Assembly: GCA_013287205.1 (NCBI GenBank) | Contig: JABDEE010000004.1 | Coordinates: 5,001 to 53,937 of the forward strand | DNA from: Alphaproteobacteria bacterium | GTDB lineage: Bacteria; Pseudomonadota; Alphaproteobacteria; UBA9655 | Length of the DNA: 48,937 nucleotides | Direction: 5' to 3' | Part shown: in pieces, positions 1 through 7,723 of the stretch | Position numbering within the stretch: position 1 is the stretch's first letter | Layout of the letters: the number at the start of each line of letters is the position of its first letter | The notes under the pieces: generated by a model | What the model saw: only the letters and a program-made list of their open reading frames with translations | Databases searched by the model: none | What the model was told of the DNA's origin: nothing | Made by a program: the position numbers and the translations under genes

Positions 1-420
1 GAAAATAGATCCCCCCGGCTTCAAGGCTTTATAGGCGACCTTCAGGGCCACATCGATTTCATCAGGCGTTAAAAAAATGAGAAGGCGCGCAAGGAATATA
101 GCGTCAAAGGTATTCTCGGGGAGGGAGACTGTATTGGGAAAATGGCCACAGACTGTCTCTAGGTTTTGAGCTAAATGTGCAGGGCAGCTCTCCTTTAAGG
201 CGTCTAGATGGTCTTGCGCAAGGTCAATGGAGAGAACACGCCCGCCCCTTTTGAGGGCTTCCAAGGAGGCATAGCCAAAAGCCGTTCCAATATCCGCCAC
301 ATACCCCTTTGTTTTGTCGACATAATCCAAAAAGGCATCAAAGACAGGATCCTTTCGTGAAAACATAAATCCCATATTATTGACAGTTTTCATACGGTCT
401 AAAGTTTGCGTTGGATTCAT
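1..420 (-). CDS. class I SAM-dependent methyltransferase (partial, 3' end outside window)
   Basis: The first 140 codons of a minus-strand gene are visible and the frame runs off the left edge. An SAM-binding motif I (DIGTAFGYAS) lies near residues 41-50, followed by an acidic strand end (LSIDLA, near residue 62) and a later stretch reading FDAIFLARLLIFLTPDE then LKPGGSIF, which is the usual Rossmann methyltransferase order. The start at 420 opens with MNPTQTLDR. The substrate cannot be told from the visible part. A 49-bp piece of this gene, covering the residues just before and through motif I, is repeated with two mismatches about 260 bp upstream at 548-596, so this locus has been rearranged. 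Fold assignment is fairly sure; the function is open. Confidence 0.75.
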   Translation of the reverse strand, partial: MNPTQTLDRMKTVNNMGFMFSRKDPVFDAFLDYVDKTKGYVADIGTAFGYASLEALKRGGRVLSIDLAQDHLDALKESCPAHLAQNLETVCGHFPNTVSLPENTFDAIFLARLLIFLTPDEIDVALKVAYKALKPGGSIF

Positions 421-452
421 CTTTTTCTCTCATGGGTTGATTCACTTTACGA

Positions 453-496
453 GTGCCGGCAACACGTTATCTGAAAGGAATCTGGGAAACAAGGTG
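453..496. repeat. Left copy of a ~44-bp imperfect direct repeat flanking the APH-type gene
   Basis: This stretch aligns with 1467-1509 at roughly 40 identical positions, sharing the core ATCTGAAAGGAATCTG. The two copies have the same orientation and bracket the 1-kb stretch with the methyltransferase fragment and the GC-rich phosphotransferase gene. This could mark an insertion by recombination between repeats or a duplicated promoter region. No insertion-sequence ends or transposase are visible here. Confidence 0.7.
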
Positions 497-547
497 AGGA
501 TTAAGCTGTGGAGGATAGCTCCGACCGTGCAACCTTCCAGGGAAGTC

Positions 548-596
548 AATATCCACCACATACCCCTTTGTTTTGTCGGCATAATCCAAAAAGGCA
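548..596 (-). repeat. Duplicated fragment of the neighbouring methyltransferase gene
   Basis: These 49 bp match 289-337 inside the methyltransferase gene with two mismatches and in the same orientation. Translated on the minus strand the copy reads FLDYADKTKGYVVDI against FLDYVDKTKGYVADI in the gene. No other methyltransferase motif follows. I read it as the remnant of a tandem paralogue or of a local duplication that was then deleted. The 421-657 gap holds this fragment and the left copy of a 44-bp direct repeat and nothing else I recognise. Confidence 0.8.
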
Positions 597-657
597 CTTC
601 CTGCCTTGAAAATATAAATATACAAGCTAATTAAACTTCTCACTGGGGGTGTTCTGC

Positions 658-1404
658 TCAAACCCCTCGAACTTCCGCGAGCCGCTTGATGGCGAAGTCG
701 TCGTCCCAGCAGACGGCGGCTTCCCATGCGGCCGATGCTTGTGCGGCAACGTCGAACGCAACATCATCGAGACCGGCGGCATTGTGGGGGAGGACCAGGT
801 CGAGATCGGGGACGTCGGCGTGCGACTCGTCCCAGTCGATCAACCCGACCCGATCTGTGGTCATGCGGATATTGCTAGGATTCGGGTCGCCATGGACGAC
901 GCATGTCTGTCGTCCAGTTAGCCGTGTCCACGCTGCGCGGCACCGAGCAACTCCCTCAGGTGGCATCGCGCGAAGATCGATTCTTGTCCCGGTCTCGGTG
1001 TGCAAGAGGTCGGTTGATGATCGCCAGCCCGGACGCTGCGGCCACCCTTGCGTCAATCGGTGCAACTGGCGGAGCGTGTCAGCCACGCGGCGCCAATCGG
1101 CTTGCGACTCGGGACGCTCTCCCTCCACGTAAGTCATTACCACCAGACCTTCGGCGAACAGCCGGCCGTCTGTGGTCGGGATGGGAAGCGGCACGGTCAG
1201 ACCTTCACGGTCAAGATAGTGGAGGAGCTCGGTCTCCCACGCAAGATCAGCGTCACTCCTGGTGCCGAGGCGAGCAACCGCAAGATGCCCATTGACGTGC
1301 ACACGCCACACGTCGTTGGCGGCTCCGCCCGCGAGACGCTCGATGCGCGTGACATCGTCACCCCACTGCTTGAGAGTCTCCCAACTCGGCTCGATGCATT
1401 TCAT
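658..1404 (-). CDS. APH-family phosphotransferase (aminoglycoside/choline-kinase-like), probably acquired
   Basis: A 248-residue protein of the aminoglycoside phosphotransferase/choline kinase fold. The catalytic loop HGDPNPSNI and the metal-binding LIDWDES that follows are intact, and a hinge-like VVMTYVEGERP lies in the middle. It should transfer phosphate from ATP to a small hydroxylated substrate. Resistance is one option and metabolite salvage another; the sequence does not decide. The frame is open further upstream to 1566, but those residues come from AT-rich flanking DNA. The ATG at 1404, preceded by AAGAAGG, fits the family's N-terminus (IERLAGGAANDVWRV). Sampled lines are about 63-67% GC against about 42% in a sampled line of the next gene, and the gene lies between direct repeats, so recent transfer is likely. 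Confidence 0.8.
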   Translation of the reverse strand: MKCIEPSWETLKQWGDDVTRIERLAGGAANDVWRVHVNGHLAVARLGTRSDADLAWETELLHYLDREGLTVPLPIPTTDGRLFAEGLVVMTYVEGERPESQADWRRVADTLRQLHRLTQGWPQRPGWRSSTDLLHTETGTRIDLRAMPPEGVARCRAAWTRLTGRQTCVVHGDPNPSNIRMTTDRVGLIDWDESHADVPDLDLVLPHNAAGLDDVAFDVAAQASAAWEAAVCWDDDFAIKRLAEVRGV

Positions 1405-1466
1405 ATCTTTCACGGTACCTTCTTGAAAGCTGACATTCTGGCGTATCCATTTTTTGTTCTGTAGAA

Positions 1467-1509
1467 GTACCGACAACACTATCTGAAAGGAATCTGAGGG
1501 ACAAGTTGA
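1467..1509. repeat. Right copy of the ~44-bp imperfect direct repeat
   Basis: Partner of 453-496, same orientation, sharing the core ATCTGAAAGGAATCTG with scattered substitutions. It lies upstream of the start of the minus-strand APH-type gene, so it may hold that gene's promoter region. Confidence 0.7.
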
Positions 1510-1618
1510 TGCATATAAATTAAGCTTTTTGAAATGAATAAAAGGTAACCTATACCCCTCTCTCATTTTTTGAAAAAACGTGAGCGGAGGTCTAGGTCAA
1601 GCCTGAGGGGACACACAC

Positions 1619-3313
1619 ATGTCACACACCGTTTCAGATATCCTCGTCGCAACCCTCGAGCAAATAGGCGTCAAACAAATTTTTGGCCTTATTGGCGATT
1701 CATTGAACCCCCTTGCAGATTCAGTGCGGCGAAGCTCCATAGAGTGGATTGGCGTGCGCCATGAGGAGGGTGCCGCACTTGCTGCTGCAGGACAAGCCAA
1801 ACTCACGGGAAATCTTGGGGTATGTTGTGGCACGACGGGACCCGGTGGCACACATCTTGTCGCAGGGCTCTATGAAGCGGCGCGAGATCATGCACCCGTT
1901 CTCGCTATATCAGGAGGGATGCCTCGCAAAATGGAGGGAAGTGACGCCATTCAGACGACCACACCGCTCCTTCTCTTTCGCGACGTTGCCCTCTATACCG
2001 AAACAATTGCAACCGCAGAGCAAGCCCCTCACGTCATCCACCAAGCGATCGCTTCAGCCTATGCAGGGAGAGGTGTGGCCCATCTCACAATTCCTCAAGA
2101 CATCATCGGCGCCAAAGTAAGCGGTAATATGACAAGTCTCGCGACATTAAAACCGCGTTCGGAATTTACGCCTTCTGAGACGGATATTGCGGAAGTTGTT
2201 CGTCACATTGATCTTGCAGAGAACGTCGTGATTATGTGTGGCCATGGCTGCCATGGCTTGGCGGAGGAAATCCGGGCTCTTTCAGAAAAACTCAAGGCAC
2301 CCCTCATCCATTCGTTTAGAGGTAAAGAAATTATGCCTTATGATGAGCCTTGTTGGATGGGGGGAATTGGTATGATTGGCACCAAAGCCGTTTATAACGC
2401 CGTCATGAATTGCAAATTGCTTCTTATGGTTGGGACTGACTATCCCTATCCAGAGTTTTTGCCGCGCAACGGAACCGTGATCCAGATCGACGAGCGTCCA
2501 GAGGTTCTCGGACGGCGTACACCGATTGTATTAGGGGTTGTAGGATCTGCAAGACCCACTCTCAAAGTGTTGTTGGAGAAAGTGGCCACAAAAAATGATA
2601 CAAATTTCTTTCAGACAGTCTCAACGGAACGCAAGAAATGGGATGCGATGTTGAATAAGCAAGCTGATTTGGGTCGAAGCAAAGATATCATTCATCCGCA
2701 AGGAGTCGCCCGGGCGGTGAGTGATCTCGCCAAATCGAATGCTGTATATGTTATGGATACAGGTCTCAACACGCTCTGGTCCGCCAACTGGATGCAACAA
2801 AGCGGCTCCCAACCCATTATTGCGTCCTTCAACAATGCTGCTGTCGGATCAGCTCTAGGTCAAGCCAATGGGATACAAGCGCTGGATCGTTCACGCCAGG
2901 TGATTGCGCTTTGTGGAGATGGAGGCTTCAACATGTTGATGGGCGAGTTTATGACAGCGGTGCACCACAAGTTGCCGGTTAAGGTCATCATTTACAACAA
3001 TTCCTCCTTCGGATTCATTGTTTTAGAAGCGGAAAGACTTGGTTTAGCCCCTTTTCACAAAGGCATTGATTTCCCCAATCCGGATTTTGCAGCCTTCGCG
3101 CGGGCCTGTGGCGCGTATGGATTTACGGCTAAGAAACCCGATGAGTTGAAAGCGGCGATAGCCGGGGCCTTTGCCGTAGAGGGACCAGCCATTGTAGATG
3201 CCGTCATCTGTCCGACAGAGCTTCCCAACGTACCACATTTAGAATTAAAGACAGTTGGAAATTTCGCGATGGCAAAAATTAAGGAAGCCATTCTGTCTGT
3301 AACCGGGTCTTAA
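1619..3313 (+). CDS. poxB: Thiamine-diphosphate enzyme, pyruvate oxidase / pyruvate:quinone dehydrogenase-like
   Basis: A 564-residue ThDP enzyme with all three family domains. The N-terminal pyrimidine-binding domain carries the catalytic glutamate in VRHEE (residue 50) and the TTGPGGTHL loop. The middle domain (about 185-330) is of the nucleotide/FAD-binding type. The C-terminal domain has the GDG...NN cofactor motif (GDGG at 433-436, NN at 460-461). The opening VSDILVATLEQIGVKQIFG and overall length are closest to PoxB (572 residues in E. coli), which oxidises pyruvate to acetate and CO2 and passes electrons to quinone. Acetolactate synthase or another pyruvate-using relative remains possible. 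The start is supported by GAGGGG 8 nt upstream. It appears monocistronic, with rsmD 80 bp downstream. Confidence 0.75.
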   Translation: MSHTVSDILVATLEQIGVKQIFGLIGDSLNPLADSVRRSSIEWIGVRHEEGAALAAAGQAKLTGNLGVCCGTTGPGGTHLVAGLYEAARDHAPVLAISGGMPRKMEGSDAIQTTTPLLLFRDVALYTETIATAEQAPHVIHQAIASAYAGRGVAHLTIPQDIIGAKVSGNMTSLATLKPRSEFTPSETDIAEVVRHIDLAENVVIMCGHGCHGLAEEIRALSEKLKAPLIHSFRGKEIMPYDEPCWMGGIGMIGTKAVYNAVMNCKLLLMVGTDYPYPEFLPRNGTVIQIDERPEVLGRRTPIVLGVVGSARPTLKVLLEKVATKNDTNFFQTVSTERKKWDAMLNKQADLGRSKDIIHPQGVARAVSDLAKSNAVYVMDTGLNTLWSANWMQQSGSQPIIASFNNAAVGSALGQANGIQALDRSRQVIALCGDGGFNMLMGEFMTAVHHKLPVKVIIYNNSSFGFIVLEAERLGLAPFHKGIDFPNPDFAAFARACGAYGFTAKKPDELKAAIAGAFAVEGPAIVDAVICPTELPNVPHLELKTVGNFAMAKIKEAILSVTGS

Positions 3314-3393
3314 TCGCCACGTTGAAAATTTGACTTTTTCTTGAAAAAGCCCACAATGGACACAAAAGATAAAGTTTTTTGAGAGCCTAAAGT

Positions 3394-3945
3394 ATGCGCA
3401 TCATCGGCGGACAATTCAGGGGAAAAAAGATTCTCCCCGTTCTTTCGGAGCACACCCGCCCGACGGCAGATCGCACGCGGGAGATGGTCTTTAACATCCT
3501 CAGCCATAACCCTGCACTGGGCCCTCAAACAATCGTGGACAAACGGGTGCTTGATGTCTGTGCGGGGACAGGGGCCATGGGGCTGGAGGCCCTCTCAAGG
3601 GGGGCTAAGTCAGCAACTTTTGCGGAGAACAATCCTGAAAGCCTGAAGATCTTGAAGAAAAATGTTGAAGGCTTTGGGGCGGATGTGATTGCGCAGGACG
3701 CGCGGCACTTAGGACAGGCACCCCACCCCTTCGACCTTATTTTCCTGGATCCTCCCTACGGACAAGACCTGGTGAGTCCCATCCTCTCCCGCCTGTTTTC
3801 TGAAGGATGGCTGACCCCTCAGGCGGTGGTTGTGATTGAAGTCGAGAAAAAAGAAAGCGTTACCCTCCCTCCCTTTCTGTCCGTCCTCACAGAACGTTCC
3901 TCAGGACGGGCCAAGTTGATATTTGCGCGCGTGCAAGAATTCTGA
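3394..3945 (+). CDS. rsmD: 16S rRNA (guanine966-N2)-methyltransferase
   Basis: A 183-residue protein that begins MRIIGGQFRGKKI as RsmD does and carries RPTADRTREMVFNIL (about 22-36), motif I LDVCAGTGAMGLEALSRGA (about 53-71) and the N6/N2-methylase signature DPPY (119-122). It methylates G966 of 16S rRNA during 30S assembly. Length matches the family. The 3' end overlaps the convergent gene on the minus strand by 45 bp. Confidence 0.93.
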   Translation: MRIIGGQFRGKKILPVLSEHTRPTADRTREMVFNILSHNPALGPQTIVDKRVLDVCAGTGAMGLEALSRGAKSATFAENNPESLKILKKNVEGFGADVIAQDARHLGQAPHPFDLIFLDPPYGQDLVSPILSRLFSEGWLTPQAVVVIEVEKKESVTLPPFLSVLTERSSGRAKLIFARVQEF

Positions 3946-4845
3946 GTAGGATAACTTCTCCCCCCCTTCAGGATTAATCAGAAGAGAAAGGGCAAAGAGG
4001 ATATCAAGATGAGGGGATTCAACGGAAACAGTCGTCCATTTTTGGCCCTGGAGATGAATGAGAGAAAGCTCAATTTTGGATCCATGGTCCAATTGCTGAA
4101 TGTATCGCTCTTTAGACACCTGGATAGGCGTGTAGGTTTGCAAATCAAGCGGCGTGTCAGCCGTCTCTTTTTGCATGAAACAACTAATCGGCAACCCATT
4201 GTGGAGCGTGGGTTTCACATAGAGTGCCCCAGAGCGCATTTTTAAGTTAAGCCCCTCATCATTCAGAAAGTAGGTGTCTTTTTCGTGAGAGAGATGGAAA
4301 GAGGAGAGATGAAACACAGGGCCATAAAGCTGTGGAGTCGTGGGAGGCGGGTAAAAAAAACGAATCTCATAATGCGCGTGCGCCGTATGAGAAAAATGGG
4401 TCAGTAAGTGAAAAAGCTTTGCATTAAAGACCTCAACAATTTTTTTGAGATGCGGGAGGTTAGGAGAATTCTCAAGAGCCTGCAAAATCAAATGATCCAT
4501 CTTATGCTTATGAAAGGAAGGAAAAGGAGGGGACGGCTTAAGATGAAGAAGGGAAAAATATTTGAGGAATTTCTGCGGCTGACACTCAAGGCGCTTCAGG
4601 GTCTGTAACTTTTTAAGAGCAGGAAAAAGAAGATCTTTTCCATTCCAAAAATCGCCGGGCATCAGAAAGTAGTCATCAATCCGCGCGTCGTCTGTCAACC
4701 CTTCCTGTTTCGTTTGAACCAGATCCAGGAAGTCACAAGCATAAAGTCCCAGGAGAGCCATAGAGAGAGGTTTGAGCTTGATGTCATGATTGACACCCTG
4801 CAACAAAGCAAGAATATAGGCTTCCTTATAAGTTAATGGGCTCAT
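3901..4845 (-). CDS. Unrecognised conserved-looking protein, 314 residues
   Basis: I do not recognise the family. From the ATG at 4845 (AAAGGAT about 12 nt upstream) the protein starts MSPLTYKEAYILALLQG. It has no signal peptide and no clear membrane segment. The middle is rich in His, Phe and Pro (HAHYEIRFFYPPP), and the C-terminal third (GLPISCF... SVESPHLDILFALSLL) alternates hydrophobic and polar residues like a beta-rich domain. An upstream start at 4890 is open but has no ribosome-binding site. The last 45 bp overlap the rsmD 3' end on the other strand. Coding is supported by length and even composition; the function is unknown. Confidence 0.6.
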   Translation of the reverse strand: MSPLTYKEAYILALLQGVNHDIKLKPLSMALLGLYACDFLDLVQTKQEGLTDDARIDDYFLMPGDFWNGKDLLFPALKKLQTLKRLECQPQKFLKYFSLLHLKPSPPFPSFHKHKMDHLILQALENSPNLPHLKKIVEVFNAKLFHLLTHFSHTAHAHYEIRFFYPPPTTPQLYGPVFHLSSFHLSHEKDTYFLNDEGLNLKMRSGALYVKPTLHNGLPISCFMQKETADTPLDLQTYTPIQVSKERYIQQLDHGSKIELSLIHLQGQKWTTVSVESPHLDILFALSLLINPEGGEKLSYSEFLHARKYQLGPS

Positions 4846-4929
4846 GATCAATCGTATCCTTTGTAGAGTCATGAAGCATACCACGCACATTCTTAGAAAA
4901 GATTTAATTTTTTATATACATTTTTACGG

Positions 4930-4935
4930 TATAAT
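4930..4935 (+). promoter_or_regulatory. Probable -10 element (TATAAT) of the 2TM-domain gene
   Basis: A perfect TATAAT lies 29 bp before the likely ATG, in a very AT-rich stretch just upstream of a strong AGGAGG ribosome-binding site (4952-4957). The -35 region is only T-rich and shows no good TTGACA match, so the promoter call is moderate. Confidence 0.45.
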
Positions 4936-4963
4936 GCCCTTCTAGGTTAGAAGGAGGCCGTTG

Positions 4964-5266
4964 ATGATGGAAGAAGAGGAAGTTCGCAAAAAGGTGAGGG
5001 CTTTACGGAATTTTTACCGGGATGTCCTTCATTACGTTGTGATGAGCGGGGTACTGATAGGGATCTGGATCATTTTTGATAGAAGTGGGAACTTTTGGCC
5101 AAAATACGTCATTATCCTTTGGGGCCTCGGTCTTGTGCTCCTTGCCATGAATAAAGGCATCTTTTCCCTTATCTTCCCCAAGGTTTCGCTTTTCGATGAC
5201 CACTGGGAAGAAAGAAAAGTGAAAGAGCTCAAACAGCGGCTCGACGCACGGAAGGATAAGAAATAA
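4964..5266 (+). CDS. 2TM domain-containing small membrane protein
   Basis: A protein of about 100 residues with the 2TM-domain layout: a charged N-terminal helix (EEVRKKVRALRNFYRDVLHY), two membrane helices (about 25-42 and 48-66) separated by a short loop with FWPKYVI, then a charged tail containing DDHWEERKVKELKQRL. The WEERK(V/I)KEL tail is typical of this family, which is widespread and has no firm biochemical role. AGGAGG is placed 6 nt before ATG 4964 and 9 nt before ATG 4967, so either could start; an in-frame TTG precedes them. Confidence 0.75.
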   Translation: MMEEEEVRKKVRALRNFYRDVLHYVVMSGVLIGIWIIFDRSGNFWPKYVIILWGLGLVLLAMNKGIFSLIFPKVSLFDDHWEERKVKELKQRLDARKDKK

Positions 5267-5268
5267 CT

Positions 5269-5931
5269 CTACCCGTTGACAACCTTTGCAAGCGGATTCA
5301 AGGCAGCAGACACATACTGACTGACATGGGCTGTCATGAGCGGAAGAGCGTTGGTAAAGAAATGATCCGCTTCTGGCACCGTGCGGTAGTCAATGAAGAG
5401 CCCCCGCTGGGCGGCAAGCCGTTGGGAGAGTTTTTGGACAGACTCCTTAGGGACAAGCTCATCCTTTTCGCCATGGAGCATCAAACCCGGCACAGGGCAG
5501 GGGGCCAGGAAAGTGAAGTCATACAAATTAGCGGGAGGGGCAACGGCAATAAATCCGTCTAGTTCAGGGCGGCGCATGAGAAGTTGCATACAAATCCAAG
5601 CGCCAAAAGAAAAGCCAGCCACCCAACATTGACGCGGTTCTGGATTTTGGACTTGAAGCCAATCCAAACAAGCGGCGGCATCGCTGAGCTCGCCTTCTCC
5701 GCGATCAAATTTCCCCTCAGAGCGTCCAACGCCCCGGAAGTTAAAGCGCAATGTGGTAAAGCCTTGTTCAACAAAGGTACGGAAGAGGGAATAGCTCACC
5801 TTGTTGTTCATGGTGCCCCCGTGCTCTGGATGGGGGTGGAGCACAATCGCAAGTGGTGCGTTACGATCTTTTGACTGATGATAACGGGCTTCGATGCGGC
5901 CAACCGGCCCACTGATGAGAACTTCAGGCAT
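5269..5931 (-). CDS. Alpha/beta hydrolase (COG2945-like)
   Basis: A 220-residue cytoplasmic alpha/beta hydrolase. The nucleophile elbow is GFSFG (Ser108), the acid is probably Asp157 in GEKDELV and the histidine His190 in EADHFF. HPHPEHGGTM near residue 33 would form the oxyanion-hole region. The layout and length match the small proteobacterial hydrolases often annotated as dienelactone-hydrolase-like or COG2945; the natural substrate is not known. It ends 3 bp from the convergent 2TM gene, and about 100 bp separates it from wzt, so it probably has its own promoter. Confidence 0.8.
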   Translation of the reverse strand: MPEVLISGPVGRIEARYHQSKDRNAPLAIVLHPHPEHGGTMNNKVSYSLFRTFVEQGFTTLRFNFRGVGRSEGKFDRGEGELSDAAACLDWLQVQNPEPRQCWVAGFSFGAWICMQLLMRRPELDGFIAVAPPANLYDFTFLAPCPVPGLMLHGEKDELVPKESVQKLSQRLAAQRGLFIDYRTVPEADHFFTNALPLMTAHVSQYVSAALNPLAKVVNG

Positions 5932-6027
5932 AGTTTAAAACCCTTTGTTAAACAAATCCGATAAGGAGCTAACTTCTAGCAGAAAACCTTAGAATAGTCA
6001 AGTTTTATTAACATGTGTGTGCTAAAC

Positions 6028-6777
6028 TCAGCTCGCTTTTTTATAGAAATCGAGAATTTCTTTTGTTTCCCCCATGGCCTTAATTTCTCCCTTTTCTAAA
6101 ATCATCACCTTATTGCAAATCTGGGTCAGGAGATCTTCTGAGTGACTTGAAAACACAAGGATGCCAGCACGCTCAATGAGAGCCGTGAGTCTTTCAATAG
6201 ACTTCGTGACGAACCCTTGGTCGCCTGCCCCAAATACCTCATCAATGAGTAAAATATCAGGCGCGCCCTCCGTTGCCACTGCAAACCCAACCCGAACTTT
6301 CATACCTGCCGAATAGGTACGCATCGGGAGATCTAAGTAGCCTCCTAACTCTGTGAATTCGCCCATTGCCTTTAAGGATTTCTTTGTCTCCGCAACAGAT
6401 TTTCCACGGATGAGACTCGAAATATAAAGGTTTTCATAGCCCGTCATTTCATCCTGCGCTCCCAAAAGCACATCAAAAAGCGTTGCAATTTTTCCCTCGA
6501 CCCGTAGATCACCCGAAGTTGGTGCATAAATGCCGGCCAACAATTTTAAAAGAGTTGATTTCCCTGAACCATTATGGCCGATGAGCCCTAAACGATCGCC
6601 GTGTTCTAATGAAAAAGAGATGTTTTTTAAGGCAGAAACCGTAACCGTATTTTTTTTATTTCTATTGAGAATTCCTCCTGTTGCTGCTTTTGCAAGAGAG
6701 TGCATCAAGGAAAAGGACTGTGGCGTATTATATATGGTGAAGTCTATGCCAATGTTATTGAGTGCAATATGAGCCAT
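6028..6777 (-). CDS. wzt: Polysaccharide ABC exporter, ATP-binding subunit (Wzt/KpsT type)
   Basis: A 249-residue ATPase with Walker A GHNGSGKST (67-75), signature YSAGM and Walker B DILLIDEVFGAGD, followed by the switch histidine in FSSHS. The long region before Walker A (FSLMHSLAKAATGG) is typical of O-antigen and teichoic/rhamnan exporters. It energises export of a lipid-linked polysaccharide across the inner membrane with Wzm. The protein stops soon after the ATPase domain, so it lacks the C-terminal carbohydrate-binding domain found in some Wzt proteins such as E. coli O9a. The ATG at 6777 lies 4 nt after the wzm stop. An upstream open frame overlaps wzm and is not used. Confidence 0.88.
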   Translation of the reverse strand: MAHIALNNIGIDFTIYNTPQSFSLMHSLAKAATGGILNRNKKNTVTVSALKNISFSLEHGDRLGLIGHNGSGKSTLLKLLAGIYAPTSGDLRVEGKIATLFDVLLGAQDEMTGYENLYISSLIRGKSVAETKKSLKAMGEFTELGGYLDLPMRTYSAGMKVRVGFAVATEGAPDILLIDEVFGAGDQGFVTKSIERLTALIERAGILVFSSHSEDLLTQICNKVMILEKGEIKAMGETKEILDFYKKAS

Positions 6778-6781
6778 TATT

Positions 6782-7573
6782 TTATATCCAGAACACGATG
6801 CGATGCGCGTATTTTTTATAAATCCATAATGAAAATAAAGATCCCACAAAAAAGAGGACAATACAAACAGCATAATTTAAAAAAGAGGGAACCTGCCCTA
6901 GAAGGGGGGCACGCACAACGCTAATCATGTGTGCAAAAGGGTTCAATGAAACGATAAAATGAGAGCGTCCTTGCAGCATATCCGGCTTCCACATGATTGG
7001 CGTCACAAGCATGCAGAGTGTCACAACGCTCCCCACCATCGAGGGCAGATCCCGATAGCGTGTTCCAAAAACACCAAGCAAAACAGTCACCCAGAAACTA
7101 TTAAGGATAAGAAGGAGAACGCCTGGGATAAATAGCAAAATTGCCGGTGAAACATGTTGACCGCACAACAAAAAAACAGCAACAATGACAATCATATTGT
7201 GCATGAAAATCATAACGTTTTTCGAAAGAAGTGTCGTCACATGAAGAAAATACGAAAAATTTACGTTGTGCATAATATGGGCCTGAGAGATGAAAACCGT
7301 ACATCCTTCGTTTAAAATCGAGGCAATAAAGGTCCAGACAATCATCCCTGCAGCAACATAGGGGAGAAATTCTTTTATGCTCATGTGAAAAATAGCGGCC
7401 CACACAACTCCCATCCCCAAGATCGTAACGGCTGTTCCGAGAGAGAGCCACAAAGGTCCGAGGACGGTCCTTCTGTAACGTGCCCTGATCTCATAGGAGG
7501 AGAGGGTAAACCATATGTGCCTATGGGAAAAACACCCATAGAGATCATTCAGAATATTGCTAAAAGAGGACAA
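6782..7573 (-). CDS. wzm: Polysaccharide ABC exporter, permease subunit (Wzm type)
   Basis: A 263-residue ABC-2 permease with about six membrane helices. The family signature IRARYRRTVLGPLWLSLGTA lies at the cytoplasmic N-terminus, and SLNPFAHMISVVRAPLLG lies before the last helices. It forms the channel for undecaprenyl-linked glycan with the ATPase encoded directly downstream. The start is a TTG with GGAG 6 nt upstream; no closer ATG fits the family start. wzm and wzt are surely co-transcribed. Since the exporter is of the ABC type, no Wzy/Wzx pair is needed and none is seen in the window. Confidence 0.88.
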   Translation of the reverse strand: MSSFSNILNDLYGCFSHRHIWFTLSSYEIRARYRRTVLGPLWLSLGTAVTILGMGVVWAAIFHMSIKEFLPYVAAGMIVWTFIASILNEGCTVFISQAHIMHNVNFSYFLHVTTLLSKNVMIFMHNMIVIVAVFLLCGQHVSPAILLFIPGVLLLILNSFWVTVLLGVFGTRYRDLPSMVGSVVTLCMLVTPIMWKPDMLQGRSHFIVSLNPFAHMISVVRAPLLGQVPSFLNYAVCIVLFFVGSLFSLWIYKKYAHRIVFWI

Positions 7574-7723
7574 AAGAATCTCCGTCTACATCAATGATCG
7601 TATTTATAACGAGATCCACCCTTTAAATCAACATTGTTCGTAGAGGATCCAGAGGTAACATGAAGTTATCTATCTTTCTTGCCTTGACTTCTAGAGCCCC
7701 GATAAATTTTTTGGAAGATGTCC

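Noticed and set aside
1405-1566. N-terminal extension of the APH-type protein to 302 residues
   Set aside because: The extra 54 codons come from AT-rich flanking DNA and from the direct repeat, have no family similarity, and a ribosome-binding site lies before ATG 1404.
1619-3313. Acetolactate synthase large subunit
   Set aside because: No small subunit gene follows, and the N-terminus and length fit PoxB-type enzymes better. It is not fully excluded.
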